Of a DNA stretch of 64,000 bases, positions 63,100-64,000 are shown one piece after another. The stretch comes from Rhodanobacter sp. ANJX3 (GTDB lineage Bacteria > Pseudomonadota > Gammaproteobacteria > Xanthomonadales > Rhodanobacteraceae), in the NCBI RefSeq assembly GCF_014200755.1, contig NZ_JACHCM010000006.1:62001-126000 (forward strand), in the 5' to 3' direction. The position numbers and the translations under genes were made by a program. The notes beneath the pieces are model-generated. The model ran no database searches. It worked only from the letters and a program-made list of their open reading frames with translations, and was not told where the DNA came from. Within the stretch, counting starts at the first letter, position 1. Each line of letters opens with the position of its first letter.

Positions 63100-63609
63100 A
63101 TGTCCCTGCTTACCATCATTGAATTCCCCGACCCGCGCCTGCGTACCCGCGCCGAGCCGGTCACCGTGTTCGACGCCGAGCTGAAGCAGTTCGTCGCCGA
63201 CCTGTTCGAAACCATGTACGACTCCAACGGCGTCGGCCTGGCGGCAACCCAGGTCAATGTCCACAAGCGCGTACTGGTCACCGACATGAGCGACGACCGC
63301 AATGAGCCGCTGGCGCTGATCAACGCGCAGATCCTGGAAAAAGACGGTTCGCAGGTCTACCAGGAAGGCTGCCTGTCGTTTCCCGGCCTGTATGCCGACG
63401 TGACCCGCGCGCTCAAGGTCAAGGTCAAGGCGCAGAACACGTCCGGTGAAGAAATCATCGTCGAAGCCGAAGGCCCGTTGGCCGTATGCATCCAGCATGA
63501 GATGGATCACCTGGAGGGCAAGGTGTTCGTCGACTATCTCTCCTCGCTGAAGCGCAACCTGCTGCTCAAGCGATTGGAAAAGGCGCGCAAGCAGGCGGCG
63601 ACCGCTTGA
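63100..63609 (+). CDS. def: Peptide deformylase
   Basis: A 169-residue deformylase starting [20 protein letters not shown]. All three metal and substrate motifs are intact: [18 protein letters not shown] with the metal Cys, and HEMDHLEG with the two His and catalytic Glu. It removes the formyl group from nascent proteins. Its stop overlaps the fmt start by four bases, which couples the two enzymes of the formyl-methionine cycle. A TACAAT-like element near 63018 could be its -10 box. Confidence 0.97.
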   Translation: MSLLTIIEFPDPRLRTRAEPVTVFDAELKQFVADLFETMYDSNGVGLAATQVNVHKRVLVTDMSDDRNEPLALINAQILEKDGSQVYQEGCLSFPGLYADVTRALKVKVKAQNTSGEEIIVEAEGPLAVCIQHEMDHLEGKVFVDYLSSLKRNLLLKRLEKARKQAATA

Positions 63610-64000
63610 ATGAGCGTCCTCTGCGGTTGATCTTTGCCGGTACGCCCGATTTTGCCGTTCCCTGCTTCGAAGCCTGCCGCGCCAGCGGCGCCGAGGTGGT
63701 GGCCGTCTATACGCAGCCGGATCGGCCGGCTGGACGCGGCCGCAAGCTCACGCCCAGCCCGGTCAAGCAGGCGGCGCTGGCGGCGGGCATTACCGTCGAG
63801 CAGCCCGAATCGCTCAAGTCCACACAAGTGCGCCAGACGCTCGCGAGCTACCGTCCGGACCTGCTGATCGTCGTCGCCTACGGACTGATCCTCTCGCGCA
63901 AGGTGCTGGCAACGCCGCGCCTGGGCTGCTGGAACGTGCATGCCAGTCTGCTGCCGCGCTGGCGCGGTGCCGCGCCGATCCAGCGTGCGATCCTCGCCGG
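63606..64000 (+). CDS. fmt: Methionyl-tRNA formyltransferase, 5-prime part
   Basis: The visible 131 residues are the N-terminal formyltransferase domain: [38 protein letters not shown], and the folate and catalytic region [20 protein letters not shown] with the Asn and His. The likely start is TTG 63606, within the def stop (TTGA). The gene continues beyond the window. It formylates initiator Met-tRNA. Confidence 0.93.
   Translation, partial: MNERPLRLIFAGTPDFAVPCFEACRASGAEVVAVYTQPDRPAGRGRKLTPSPVKQAALAAGITVEQPESLKSTQVRQTLASYRPDLLIVVAYGLILSRKVLATPRLGCWNVHASLLPRWRGAAPIQRAILA

Overview
The window looks like a chromosomal segment of a GC-rich gammaproteobacterium of the Xanthomonadales, most likely Rhodanobacteraceae (Dyella/Rhodanobacter/Luteibacter-like). 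This rests on the order def, LysM protein, dprA, topA, tsaC, on a TopA that ends in repeats and a Lys/Ala tail, on the M61 peptidase and TonB receptor types, and on the codon use of the core genes. No taxonomic search was possible, so the genus is an inference.

The window splits at a tRNA-Arg(CCG) gene near 22.0 kb. From 1 to about 21.9 kb lies an accessory, partly decaying region. It holds a frameshifted LysR gene, an ftrA/rhodanese/GNAT trio, a LysE exporter, small stress or detoxification genes (GNATs, a cysteine hydrolase, an MBL-fold hydrolase) and remnants of four kinds of mobile DNA: an IS3-type transposase tail, an IS1182-type element with several nonsense codons, an IS110-type N-terminal scrap, and the first 37 codons of a tyrosine integrase lying directly downstream of the tRNA. 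Around 11.1 to 11.9 kb, sequences like integron attC sites flank a GNAT gene, which suggests a fossil cassette array. From 13 to 21.5 kb the region carries regulator-linked metabolic genes. These are an MFS exporter with a divergent TetR gene and a paired operator, an unusual dehydrogenase-EthD fusion coupled to a muconolactone-isomerase-like protein and a divergent LysR gene, a quinone-oxidoreductase-type enzyme with its own LysR gene, and a DMT exporter.

From 22.3 kb to the end is core chromosome. First come nutrient-acquisition and envelope genes: an M61 peptidase, an amino-acid permease, a sterol-desaturase-family enzyme, and then two secreted type I phosphodiesterases, a TonB-dependent receptor and a glycerophosphodiesterase that together look like an organic-phosphate scavenging locus. 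After these are an LTA-synthase-like sulfatase-fold enzyme, a DMT transporter, a second sterol-desaturase-family enzyme, a threonine dehydratase-like enzyme coupled to an aldose-epimerase-like protein, and aminopeptidase N. Then follow housekeeping genes: mnmG, an RDD/GYF protein, tex, a GDSL autotransporter esterase, a YbaY-type lipoprotein, purD, an acyl-CoA-ligase-like gene, tsaC-topA, dprA, and a LysM protein divergent from def-fmt. fmt runs off the right edge.

The most notable observations are the attC-like sites with IS elements placed against them, the integrase scar at tRNA-Arg, the EthD-fusion operon, the phosphoester scavenging locus with a neighbouring hairpin cluster, and two small genes (56 and 59 codons) that are easy to miss. 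No CRISPR array, rRNA or known riboswitch was seen.
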